Virus record (IMG/VR): IMGVR_UViG_3300021962_010783 | Span: 1-29,828 of that record | Strand: one strand, 5' to 3' | DNA: 29,828 nt | Origin: a virus | Shown: in pieces, positions 15,034-21,862 of the stretch | How the letters are laid out: every line of letters begins with the position of its first letter | Position numbering within the stretch: the first letter of the stretch is position 1 | Program-made: the position numbers and the translations under genes | Notes under the pieces: generated by a model | Database searches by the model: none | What the model was told of the DNA's origin: nothing | The model's input: only the letters and a program-made list of their open reading frames with translations

Positions 15034-16865
15034 ACTGATAATTTAAGCAACTTTTCTTTTCTGATTGACGAGTCGTTGCCAAACCAATTATTTAGGCTCT
15101 CTTTATATGAGCCGTCATTATCAATCTTAACTAATACTGGATTGTGAATGATTTCTTTATATTCATCATCCTCCAATGCAGCTAAACCTTTTTTGTATTC
15201 AACGTTCCAGCCCTTTGCGCCAGTTTTCTTTTCCCATTTCTGGTAGTCTTCATTTGAATAGAACGGTAAAACTTCTTTGCCTTTTTTTGCTACAACTAAT
15301 GGCGTCATAACTTTAAAGACTCTGTCATGTGCAAAGAGTTCTGGCCAATATCTAGCAAAGAAATTGATCAACATACCAGCAATTGAGTCTCCGTCTGGAT
15401 CAGCGTCAGTATAGATTAAGATCTTACCATATCTTGGATGGCGAGCATCTTCACCAAGTTTAATACCTAACGATGCCATTAGTTGCACAACTTCTTCGTT
15501 TTTGATTACCTCAGCATGCTTTAGTTCAGCAACGTTTAGGAATTTACCACGTAATGGAAAGGCACCGAATGTCTGAGGATCTCTAAATTTACGAACAGCT
15601 GATAGAGCTGACATTCCTTCAAAAATACCAAGAGAACATTTTTCTCTGTCTCGGCCTTTTGCATCGATCAGCTTTAGAACCTTTGCCGTAGACAAAGACT
15701 TATTGAGTTTTCGTAACTCAGCTTTCTCTTCGGCCTGTTTCTTTTGTTCAATCCAATCAAGTAATGATTGGACAACTTCAGATGCAAAGATTGCCTTTGC
15801 AAATTTCTCTGAAACCTTATGTGCAGTTTGAAAATCTTTAGGTTCAGTAATAAGCTTCTCTTTAGTTTGCGAAGAGAAACTAGGATTAATGATAGTACAG
15901 TTGAGAAATAAGAACATGTGGTTTCTAATCTCAGCTGGTTTTGTATCAACTTTATATTTCTTTTTGATTAAGCCTCGCAACTGCTCAATCGTTTGGTAGA
16001 TGATATAATTCTCATGAGTACCTCCATCTTTAGTTAAGATGGAATTAACAAATGATTGAGATTGATAACCGTCTTTTGATACTCCAATTGCAAAGTCCCA
16101 ATGTTCAGATCTTTCCCAAATTGAATCTTTTACGAATAGATCAACGTATTCCTTAAATGTTTTGAATTTGAATTTATCTTTGCCAAATTCGACCTTAAGT
16201 CCTGGATTCGCCGCTGCAATTTCAATGACTCGCTTGCGCATCATTTTAATATGAGCTTCACCGATTGAGGCCATACCGAACTGGCTTAGATCTGGAGTAT
16301 ATGTTATTTCAGTAAAGCCTTGAGTACTCTTTGAAATTTTTGCAGGAGTTCGGTTCGCCATGTGTTGCGAAAATGCCTGATAAAACCGGTTTTTGCCGTC
16401 GGCTGTATCCACGATAAACTTGTCGGAAAAGATGTTGACGAGACTCGCTCCAACTCCATTTGTACCCGCAACGGTTCGACCTTCGGTGTCGTCGAAGTTT
16501 GAGCCAGCTCTGAGGTTTGAGAAGATAAGCTCCGGAATCCAGACCTTGTGCTCTGGATGCTGAACAACTGGGATTCCACCATTGTCCCAGACTGATATTG
16601 TGGTCGCATCTGCAGTTACTTTAATTGTATTGATCTTGCCGGCTCGCTTATGCTCATCAACTGAGTTTGAAATGATTTCATCAAATAGTTTTAAGAAACC
16701 TGGATTATAGGTTAACTCCTCCTTTTCAAAGAATCCGCCATCTCCTAGAATCCATTCATTTGATGTGTGTGGCTTAGTTGAGCCGATATACATGCCGGGT
16801 CTCTTGAGAACGTGTTCGATCTCATCCAGCAATTGATACTTCTTTCCTATGTCTTTTACTGCCAT
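15030..16865 (-). CDS. 39: Type II DNA topoisomerase, large (ATPase/TOPRIM) subunit, T4 gp39/60-like
   Basis: 611 residues, matching the sum of T4 gp39 plus gp60, so the two parts are fused here. The start giving MAVKDIGKKYQLLDEIEHV was chosen; it lies 2 nt after the HAD stop. GHKL ATPase motifs: DEIISNSVDEH (62-72), WDNGGIP (93-99), GTNGVGA (134-140). The TOPRIM domain has EGMSAL in its Glu motif and DADPDGD (487-493), which binds Mg2+ for cleavage. It works with the gp52-like subunit in phage DNA replication. Confidence 0.94.
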   Translation of the reverse strand: MAVKDIGKKYQLLDEIEHVLKRPGMYIGSTKPHTSNEWILGDGGFFEKEELTYNPGFLKLFDEIISNSVDEHKRAGKINTIKVTADATTISVWDNGGIPVVQHPEHKVWIPELIFSNLRAGSNFDDTEGRTVAGTNGVGASLVNIFSDKFIVDTADGKNRFYQAFSQHMANRTPAKISKSTQGFTEITYTPDLSQFGMASIGEAHIKMMRKRVIEIAAANPGLKVEFGKDKFKFKTFKEYVDLFVKDSIWERSEHWDFAIGVSKDGYQSQSFVNSILTKDGGTHENYIIYQTIEQLRGLIKKKYKVDTKPAEIRNHMFLFLNCTIINPSFSSQTKEKLITEPKDFQTAHKVSEKFAKAIFASEVVQSLLDWIEQKKQAEEKAELRKLNKSLSTAKVLKLIDAKGRDREKCSLGIFEGMSALSAVRKFRDPQTFGAFPLRGKFLNVAELKHAEVIKNEEVVQLMASLGIKLGEDARHPRYGKILIYTDADPDGDSIAGMLINFFARYWPELFAHDRVFKVMTPLVVAKKGKEVLPFYSNEDYQKWEKKTGAKGWNVEYKKGLAALEDDEYKEIIHNPVLVKIDNDGSYKESLNNWFGNDSSIRKEKLLKLSV

Positions 16866-16867
16866 AA

Positions 16868-17290
16868 TTATTCGTTCGATGGAAATACTTCTATCGTTAC
16901 ATTTTTCTTGACTAAATCTGACCAAATACCATCGTATCTGGTCGCTCTAACTATATGATTGTCGATCCAGTGATAGTTGCCACCGCGTGGCTTGCCCATC
17001 AACAGGCCGTGATATTTAAAACCATGTGAATCTAACCAAACTTGAGTAACTCGACGATGATCTTCAGTTCTAGAAGTAAAGAACGTAATGATATGACCTT
17101 GATCAAACCACTCGTTAATTATTGTTACTGCATCTGGATATGGAGCAACAGTTAGCATTCGATCAGGTTCCTCGTTTGGTACGTCTTCAGTTATTGTACC
17201 ATCGATATCAATCAAATAGTTTTTGATACCTTCTGGTAAAACTGGGCTAACCAGTTGGTTTGAGTCGTCTGTTTTATTAATTAGTTCCAT
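16868..17290 (-). CDS. HAD-superfamily phosphatase
   Basis: 140 residues. HAD motif I is LIDIDGTIT (about 26-34, nucleophile and acid Asp28/Asp30), motif II FFTSRTE (about 69-75), and a motif III/IV region LLMGKPRGGNYHWIDNH with Lys and Asp. With almost no cap domain it is a minimal HAD hydrolase that could act on large phosphorylated substrates such as DNA or RNA ends or sugar phosphates. It lies just upstream of the topoisomerase gene. A GTATAAGA box sits 6 nt before its ATG, inside the preceding small ORF. Confidence 0.85.
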   Translation of the reverse strand: MELINKTDDSNQLVSPVLPEGIKNYLIDIDGTITEDVPNEEPDRMLTVAPYPDAVTIINEWFDQGHIITFFTSRTEDHRRVTQVWLDSHGFKYHGLLMGKPRGGNYHWIDNHIVRATRYDGIWSDLVKKNVTIEVFPSNE

Positions 17291-17381
17291 TGAGTATCTT
17301 ATACACGATCTTAATTAAAAAGATTAAGCTGCCGGCCTTGATTAGTAAAGGCCAGTTCAAATTAATCTTAGTAAGCTTCAT
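17277..17381 (-). CDS. Small membrane peptide, 34 aa
   Basis: Begins MKLTKINLNWPLLIKAG and has one hydrophobic stretch (about 11-28) flanked by lysines; ends NGTN. It fills the gap between rpiB and the HAD gene and overlaps the HAD start by 14 nt. A GTATATTA box lies 6 nt before its ATG, overlapping the rpiB stop. Promoter plus position support it, but no homolog is recognised. Confidence 0.55.
   Translation of the reverse strand: MKLTKINLNWPLLIKAGSLIFLIKIVYKILNGTN
17297..17304 (-). promoter_or_regulatory. GTATAAGA promoter-like box, class B (HAD gene)
   Basis: GTATAAGA, then TACTCA, then the HAD ATG. Same layout as the GTATAATA/GTATATTA boxes elsewhere in the window. Confidence 0.4.
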
Positions 17382-17387
17382 TTAGAC

Positions 17388-17395
17388 TAATATAC
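17388..17395 (-). promoter_or_regulatory. GTATATTA promoter-like box, class B (34-aa peptide)
   Basis: GTATATTA then GTCTAA then ATG. The surrounding bases AGTATATTAGT are identical to those before the leftmost gene of the window. It touches the rpiB stop codon. Confidence 0.45.
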
Positions 17396-17829
17396 TAAAA
17401 ACTGATCTTATTGACCCGGTTTTCGTGGCGGCCTCCTTCAAATTCGGCCTCTAAAAATGCATCAACTATTGCTTTAGCTTCGTAAGTGTCTACGAATCTC
17501 GCTGGAATACATAAGGTATTTGCATTGTTGTGCTGTTTAGCTAGCGCAGCAATTTCAGGTTCCCAAGCAATCGCCGCTCTAACCTTTTGGTGCTTGTTGG
17601 CAGTCATTGCAACCCCATTTGCTGACCCACAAATCAAGATGCCAGTCGTATCAAAGTTTGACACGTTCATTGCAACTTTGTGAGCATAGTCTGGATAATC
17701 GACTGAGTCTGCTGAGTCTGGTCCCAAGTCCCAAACTGCATGGCCTAACTCTTCTAAGTGATTAATCAACTTTGTTTTGAGTTCAAAACCGGCGTGATCG
17801 GATCCGATTGCGATTCTAAGTTTAGTCAT
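17395..17829 (-). CDS. rpiB: Ribose 5-phosphate isomerase B
   Basis: 144 residues, full length. RpiB/LacAB motifs: GSDHAG (9-14), the active-site loop GILICGSANGVAMTANKH (63-80) with Cys67, HNNANTLC (100-107), and GGRHENRVNKI near the C-terminus. It interconverts ribulose 5-phosphate and ribose 5-phosphate, the substrate of the PRPP synthetase encoded downstream in the same direction. The GSANG loop, where Gly-Thr-Gly is commoner, resembles my recollection of Bacteroidota versions, which hints at a host origin. The start overlaps the preceding stop by 8 nt. Confidence 0.95.
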   Translation of the reverse strand: MTKLRIAIGSDHAGFELKTKLINHLEELGHAVWDLGPDSADSVDYPDYAHKVAMNVSNFDTTGILICGSANGVAMTANKHQKVRAAIAWEPEIAALAKQHNNANTLCIPARFVDTYEAKAIVDAFLEAEFEGGRHENRVNKISF

Positions 17830-18085
17830 CTTCGAAATGTTCTATGGAAATTGATAAAAGTTCGGTTTCCGGAGTTCTCTTCTTTGGGATCATTGCTGCT
17901 ACTGTACTGTAGGCGGTCCATGTACCATTTACTGTAAAGTGAATAGAATCTCCATCAGTAGATTCGCTCCATTTCTTAACGGTGCCTAAGTCCACTAAAT
18001 TGTCAAGCATGTACCTAACCCGTTCAATCGAGTAGGCATTATCTGCTCTGACGTAAAATTCAATAAACCGAACCATCGTTAGCAT
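17822..18085 (-). CDS. Hypothetical protein, 87 aa
   Basis: A small alpha/beta protein: FIEFYVRADNAYSIERVRYMLDNLV reads as strand then helix, followed by strands SIHFTVNGTW and ELLSISIEHF. It ends FEDD. Another ATG at codon 4 is an equally possible start. The 3' end overlaps the rpiB start. No family recognised. Confidence 0.65.
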   Translation of the reverse strand: MLTMVRFIEFYVRADNAYSIERVRYMLDNLVDLGTVKKWSESTDGDSIHFTVNGTWTAYSTVAAMIPKKRTPETELLSISIEHFEDD

Positions 18086-18118
18086 TATTTACTTACGATC
18101 GGCTCAAAGTTTTTGAAA

Positions 18119-19297
18119 TTAGTCCAAATTTAGGTCTGGGATTGCAGGTAAGCGATACTTCATAGTATTCAATAACTGAGAAACATTATTGATCTTAACG
18201 GTATCGTGCCAAAACGGAGTCTTGGTCTTTGCATTTAGGACTACACTCATATTGGATAGGCCAATTGCTCGTTGAATATCTCGTGGACTAGCTGCAATTG
18301 ATTTAGCTCTAAGTTCGCCGTCAATTTTCTTAATGATCATTGGATTTCTAAGGCCAACCATATTTACTTGCCAACCGCCTGGACGGCTAACTTCTCTAGC
18401 CCATTCAATCTCAAACAGATAGAGGCGACGACCGCCCTCTTGTTCTTTACCCAATAGAAAGACTAGGCCGCCTGGATAAATGCGATCTTCATTAACTGGC
18501 TTTTCGCCAACTCCTTCCGGTGAGGTGGAGTCTTCATCTGATTCAGCTTTTGGATCAGAATAAATTGCAGAATATGATTTTGAACCAGCATCAATTAATC
18601 TCTCAATCCAACCCTGATTACGTAATTGTTTGAAAACTAGATTTTCAACTGAGAACTCGCCAGTTTCAGCGAGCCCGTCTTTGCGAGCTTTCATGATCTT
18701 GGTTTTTAAAGCGCCAACTCTTTCAAGTAATTCTCTTGCTTCAAATTCGCTAGACCCATCCGCTAAATTCTTTTCAAGTTCTTCTATTTCAGTTATGTAA
18801 GCTTCAACTTTACGTTTAACATCCAATTCATCGATAGTTGGCTCGTTCCAAACTGGTTTCTTAATCCACTCGTTCTTCATTAACGAGAATAATCCTGATG
18901 ACACGTGGGGCTCATTCTCGTCCTGGGCATATAGTTCAACATCATGGTCTTTGATGATGACTGGGTGCCTCATATTCCATATAAAGCGCTGGCCGTCCAG
19001 TGCCTTCTTTACTAATTCAATATCGTCACCGATTGATTTAAAATCTAGGATAACATGGACATCTAGATCTGAATACTCAGTCCATGTATAATTTGCGATT
19101 GAGCCGGTTAACTGTACGTCAACGACCGGTACTGTCAATTGCAGACCCTCATAGAAATCTTGGGCAATAGCAAGCAATTTAGTTCTGACCATTGGGTCAA
19201 ATTCTTCGCCGGCCCAAAACTTTGGATTTAATTCTTCTTTGTAATAAGCTGATGACTCGGAAAGCCAGGTCTTTCTGGGCTGTACATAACTCTTCAT
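18119..19297 (-). CDS. Nucleotidyltransferase-like protein with N-terminal LxE tag
   Basis: 392 residues. The N-terminus MKSYVQPRKTWLSES fits a capsid-targeting peptide with a possible cleavage after LSE (residues 12-14). A nucleotidyltransferase pol-beta-type motif follows: TGSIANY (64-70) and SDLDVH (76-81), with Asp77 and Asp79 as metal ligands. Then comes ELYAQDENEPH and a helical region (about 140-215) with GEFSVENLVFKQLRN. This architecture recurs in T4-like phages to my knowledge. The rest of the chain (about 245-392) is unknown. The ATG is exactly 5 nt after a GATAAATA box, implying late expression. It may be packaged and injected; its target is unknown. Confidence 0.78.
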   Translation of the reverse strand: MKSYVQPRKTWLSESSAYYKEELNPKFWAGEEFDPMVRTKLLAIAQDFYEGLQLTVPVVDVQLTGSIANYTWTEYSDLDVHVILDFKSIGDDIELVKKALDGQRFIWNMRHPVIIKDHDVELYAQDENEPHVSSGLFSLMKNEWIKKPVWNEPTIDELDVKRKVEAYITEIEELEKNLADGSSEFEARELLERVGALKTKIMKARKDGLAETGEFSVENLVFKQLRNQGWIERLIDAGSKSYSAIYSDPKAESDEDSTSPEGVGEKPVNEDRIYPGGLVFLLGKEQEGGRRLYLFEIEWAREVSRPGGWQVNMVGLRNPMIIKKIDGELRAKSIAASPRDIQRAIGLSNMSVVLNAKTKTPFWHDTVKINNVSQLLNTMKYRLPAIPDLNLD

Positions 19298-19302
19298 AGA
19301 GT

Positions 19303-19310
19303 TATTTATC
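19303..19310 (-). promoter_or_regulatory. Late promoter box, leaderless geometry (nucleotidyltransferase)
   Basis: GATAAATA then ACTCT then ATG. The box overlaps the stop codon of the preceding 72-aa gene. The ACTCT spacer is identical to that before the tagged gene at 24.5 kb. Confidence 0.72.
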
Positions 19311-19527
19311 AGTCAAAGTTTACATCAAAGGGTTCGCCGTTAACATAAACTTCTTGGATATCTTTGCCCTGTCTGTGGATATGCAGGACATATCGATATG
19401 GATCTTTAATTTTATCGTACACTAATCGGGTTCCATCCCCCAATACGACAGTTACTTCATCTCCGCCTGGTTCAAGGCTTAATTTGTTTTTGCGATACTC
19501 GTCGGCGACTTGGATTCTTTTGCTCAT
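19309..19527 (-). CDS. Hypothetical protein, 72 aa
   Basis: A small soluble, beta-rich protein (DEVTVVLGDGTRLVYDK, YRYVLHIHRQGKDI) ending VNFD. A GTATAATA box lies 6 nt before its ATG. No family recognised. Its stop overlaps the late box of the nucleotidyltransferase gene. Confidence 0.65.
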   Translation of the reverse strand: MSKRIQVADEYRKNKLSLEPGGDEVTVVLGDGTRLVYDKIKDPYRYVLHIHRQGKDIQEVYVNGEPFDVNFD

Positions 19528-19533
19528 GGCTAT

Positions 19534-19541
19534 TATTATAC
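19534..19541 (-). promoter_or_regulatory. GTATAATA promoter-like box, class B
   Basis: GTATAATA then ATAGCC then ATG. The 12-nt stretch GTATAATAATAG is identical to that before the three-helix membrane protein at 25.7 kb. Confidence 0.5.
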
Positions 19542-19542
19542 A

Positions 19543-19755
19543 TTATTCGTTTATTAAGATTTCACAGTCGTCTAACTTACTGACTCCCAATCCCATAATC
19601 TTAATTGGAGTTTCGAATTGAGCCTTGACCCAATTGATTGCTGCATCTGGGGTTTTAGCACCGACTAATTTGACAAAGTCTTGTCGAGTGTTCCAAGCAG
19701 GCTTCCTAAATTCAGGATCTTCGTAGTGTAGGTAATAGACTGTATAACCTTGCAT
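19543..19755 (-). CDS. Hypothetical protein, 70 aa
   Basis: Small soluble protein: strand (YTVYYLHY), then a helix-rich middle (KTPDAAINWVKAQF), then a C-terminal strand (IKIMGLGV) ending ILINE. GTATATTA lies 5 nt before the ATG. No family recognised. Confidence 0.62.
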   Translation of the reverse strand: MQGYTVYYLHYEDPEFRKPAWNTRQDFVKLVGAKTPDAAINWVKAQFETPIKIMGLGVSKLDDCEILINE

Positions 19756-19760
19756 GAGGT

Positions 19761-19768
19761 TAATATAC
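19761..19768 (-). promoter_or_regulatory. GTATATTA promoter-like box, class B
   Basis: GTATATTA then ACCTC then ATG of the 70-aa gene, preceded by TTTG. Confidence 0.42.
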
Positions 19769-19776
19769 CAAAGAAA

Positions 19777-20169
19777 TTAGCTTTCGTATATGGTGCCGTC
19801 GATCTTGCCCCAGTCTCTGAGCAATTCGCCAGCTTTCGAATTGGCCTCGTTCTCGTGGTCAGAACCAGTTTCGCCATTTAGTTTTTCGCCACGTTCAAGC
19901 TGGTGAGCATGAACTAGCTCATGAGCAAGAGAACGCAACCAGTCAGCCTTTGTTCTTTTACCACGAAGAACAAAGATTCGATAACTGCCAGGTTGAAAGT
20001 ATGCCATTGATCTCTTCTCGACTGCAAATGAATGGTCATCTCCAAATTCTATAGTTGGACACTCTTTAATTCCAAGTTGCTCGCATGCCCATTTGATAAA
20101 AGGCTCTTCACCTTCAATTGAAATAGTATTAAATGATTCAAATAGCTTAATATATTTAGTAGTTGTCAT
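19777..20169 (-). CDS. Zincin-type metallopeptidase-like protein with N-terminal LxE tag
   Basis: 130 residues from the start giving MTTTKYIKLFESF; an extra Met codon lies directly before it, and the longer in-frame extension only reads through the acidic tail of the overlapping upstream gene. The N-terminus carries the tag with LFE (9-11). HELVHAHQ (83-90) is the HExxH zinc helix, and DHENEAN (104-110) offers the third ligand. It overlaps the upstream acidic-tailed gene by about 14 nt. A tagged, possibly capsid-packaged peptidase; the substrate is unknown. Confidence 0.72.
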   Translation of the reverse strand: MTTTKYIKLFESFNTISIEGEEPFIKWACEQLGIKECPTIEFGDDHSFAVEKRSMAYFQPGSYRIFVLRGKRTKADWLRSLAHELVHAHQLERGEKLNGETGSDHENEANSKAGELLRDWGKIDGTIYES

Positions 20170-20836
20170 CATCGTCTTCGTCATTTTCGTTTTCATCCTC
20201 GTCATCCTCGTCTTCTTCGTCTTCGGGAAACCTTTCGTCTAGCATGGCTTGAATAGTTGACTCAGGTATAGCACTCTCATCCATCCACTCAGTCGCCCAA
20301 TCGCCAATGTCATCGGCGAGCCTTTCAATTTCTTGAGGCCCATTGTCGTTGAAGTTTAGGTAAGATGCGCTATAGAATTCGGTATTTGAAGTTTCATCAT
20401 AGCTAAAGGAAACATCCTTTGAATCATATGAAACGCTAGTTGTTACATTAAACCCGGTAATGTACTCACCCTCAATCTCAATAAAATCTGCAAGATTCTG
20501 AACTAGGCCGAGGTCAACCATTCTTTTTAATTCGTCTTGCGTGTTGCCCTCAATCTCTAGAAAGATTGGCCTGATTTGCATATCTTGCTCCATCCACATT
20601 CGAATTCCATCGCCATACACTTCTAAATCCATCCAATCGTTGACGCTTGCACTATAATTAAATTGAATTGTGCCAGTTTGATAAGCTCCAACACTAGTAT
20701 TATTCATCGCCATATTGATTGCATCAGCGAGTCGCATAACAATATCAAGCTGATGTTCAGTTAATTTGATCTCTTCTTTGGGATCTTTCTCAAAAGATTC
20801 GCTGACAAATTGTTCAAACAGTTTGATGTGCTTCAT
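20156..20836 (-). CDS. LxE-tagged protein with acidic C-terminal tail
   Basis: 226 residues starting MKHIKLFEQFVSES, a tag with LFE (6-8) and a second possible site at VSE. The body is a mixed alpha/beta domain with TQDELKRMVDLGLVQ, a short helix motif seen in other proteins of this window. The last about 25 residues are almost pure Asp/Glu/Asn (DEEDEDDEDENENDEDDDD), encoded by an imperfect triplet repeat. Such tails can act as DNA mimics or bind basic proteins. AATAAATA lies exactly 5 nt before the ATG. Function unknown. Confidence 0.72.
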   Translation of the reverse strand: MKHIKLFEQFVSESFEKDPKEEIKLTEHQLDIVMRLADAINMAMNNTSVGAYQTGTIQFNYSASVNDWMDLEVYGDGIRMWMEQDMQIRPIFLEIEGNTQDELKRMVDLGLVQNLADFIEIEGEYITGFNVTTSVSYDSKDVSFSYDETSNTEFYSASYLNFNDNGPQEIERLADDIGDWATEWMDESAIPESTIQAMLDERFPEDEEDEDDEDENENDEDDDDNY

Positions 20837-20841
20837 ACTGT

Positions 20842-20849
20842 TATTTATT
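20842..20849 (-). promoter_or_regulatory. Late promoter box, leaderless geometry (acidic-tail gene)
   Basis: AATAAATA then ACAGT then ATG, in the short gap after the lysozyme gene. First base differs from the T4 consensus. Confidence 0.62.
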
Positions 20850-20851
20850 TT

Positions 20852-21652
20852 TTAAGCCGCGTTTACTATTTTTGATAGAGTTTGTGCTCGATTGCCAACT
20901 TGGCTTGCCCAACTAGATCTTAACATTTCAGCTGAAGCTTTAGCATAGTCGTATGTTGAAATATATCGAAGAAAGTTTTTGAACTCGCTTAGTCCTTGCT
21001 TGCCCAGATTGAAAGCCATTTCAGTTAATACACCCTTTATTGAATCAGGCAGTGAAGTCCAATTGGGCACAAGACTTTGTGCTTGTTCATAAGCTGCTTT
21101 TAAGTCCTGCATTAGCAGCGTAGATATCTGCGAATCAGTTAGCGCAGCTTTACCTGATTTGACTTGTTGATAATTAGCGCCGATTGAACTAATTCGCTGA
21201 AGTGAATCCTGTCTTGATAGATTAAAGCCGACTCCAATCGTTGGAATACCTTGACTATCTAGATATACTTTAGATTTAACTCCCTCATGTTGTTTAACTC
21301 TAGGTAGAATGTCAGCAATAATCTTTTCAGGTGGAGTAACTGGCAATGCAGTTAGGGCCAAAACATCCTTTGCTCCAATTCGGTCAATGTGGATATTAAT
21401 AGTTTCAGCATAATCATCATCAAAATAACCAAGTTCGCCCTTAAGTACGGCATCAATTGTTTTGTATGCATATTTGTCGCTTCCGGACATTAATGCATTA
21501 ATTTGAACAACTGTCTGCCTATCTGGAATCGCTTGAATAGCTGAGGTTAATTCAATTTCGTCTGTGCCTGGACCAGCGGCTGCTGCGTCTATACGATCCG
21601 CAAGTTGGCTGATTGACCATGACTCAAATAATAAAATACTCCTATTCTTCAT
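20852..21652 (-). CDS. GH24 T4-type lysozyme with N-terminal LxE tag and annexin-like segment
   Basis: 266 residues, using the ATG (sixth codon of the longest frame) that lies exactly 5 nt after a GATAAATA box; it gives MKNRSILLFESW with LFE. Residues about 25-95 contain AAGPGTDEIELTSAI and DKYAYKTIDAVL, resembling an annexin half-repeat (GxGTDE). The C-terminal domain (about 115-266) is GH24: Glu123, Asp132 and Thr138 in HEG...YLD...PTIGVGF have the same spacing as T4 lysozyme Glu11/Asp20/Thr26. It should cleave peptidoglycan. The tag suggests it is carried in the capsid rather than serving only in lysis. Confidence 0.88.
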   Translation of the reverse strand: MKNRSILLFESWSISQLADRIDAAAAGPGTDEIELTSAIQAIPDRQTVVQINALMSGSDKYAYKTIDAVLKGELGYFDDDYAETINIHIDRIGAKDVLALTALPVTPPEKIIADILPRVKQHEGVKSKVYLDSQGIPTIGVGFNLSRQDSLQRISSIGANYQQVKSGKAALTDSQISTLLMQDLKAAYEQAQSLVPNWTSLPDSIKGVLTEMAFNLGKQGLSEFKNFLRYISTYDYAKASAEMLRSSWASQVGNRAQTLSKIVNAA

Positions 21653-21657
21653 AGGAT

Positions 21658-21665
21658 TATTTATC
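21658..21665 (-). promoter_or_regulatory. Late promoter box, leaderless geometry (lysozyme)
   Basis: GATAAATA then ATCCT then ATG. It overlaps the TGA of the 35-aa ORF upstream and decides the lysozyme start, excluding a start five codons earlier that would lie within the box. Confidence 0.72.
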
Positions 21666-21771
21666 AACCCCAGCCTCGGCCTGAATGTTCCATGCTCTTA
21701 AGTCGCTGTTCCTCAAGCCAAGTAAGAAACTCGAGTACTTTGTTTAATCTTTCTTTGATTTCGTTAAACAT
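21664..21771 (-). CDS. Small helical ORF, 35 aa
   Basis: Starts MFNEIKERLNKVLEFLTW, an amphipathic helix, then Lys/Glu-rich, ending GRGWG. It fills the gap upstream of the lysozyme gene and overlaps the tiny zinc-ribbon ORF by 28 nt in another frame. CATATTTG, close to TAnnTTTG, lies 6 nt before its ATG. Plausible but unproven. Confidence 0.4.
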   Translation of the reverse strand: MFNEIKERLNKVLEFLTWLEEQRLKSMEHSGRGWG

Positions 21772-21848
21772 AATATACAAATATGAGTGGTTCCTCCTAA
21801 AATTGGGATAGGCCGGTTGCAGACTTTGCACGAACTAATTGAATCCAT
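21744..21848 (-). CDS. Tiny zinc-ribbon-like protein, 34 aa
   Basis: Starts MDSISSCKVCNRPIPIL; Cys7, Cys10, Cys24 and Cys27 form a CxxC-x13-CxxC zinc-ribbon pattern, with a Lys-rich end (TKSKKD). A perfect TATAAATA box precedes the ATG by 6 nt. Four well-placed Cys in 34 residues plus that promoter argue for a real gene despite its size. It could bind nucleic acid or a polymerase subunit; this is inference. Confidence 0.6.
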   Translation of the reverse strand: MDSISSCKVCNRPIPILGGTTHICILCLTKSKKD

Positions 21849-21854
21849 ATAGGA

Positions 21855-21862
21855 TATTTATA
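21855..21862 (-). promoter_or_regulatory. Late promoter box, perfect TATAAATA (zinc-ribbon ORF)
   Basis: TATAAATA then TCCTAT then ATG, overlapping the stop codon of the thioesterase gene. It matches the T4 late box at all 8 positions. Confidence 0.7.

Noticed and set aside
16866-16925. Longer N-terminus for the topoisomerase large subunit
   Set aside because: It overlaps the end of the HAD gene, has no family-like sequence, and the ATG chosen begins a normal GHKL N-terminus.
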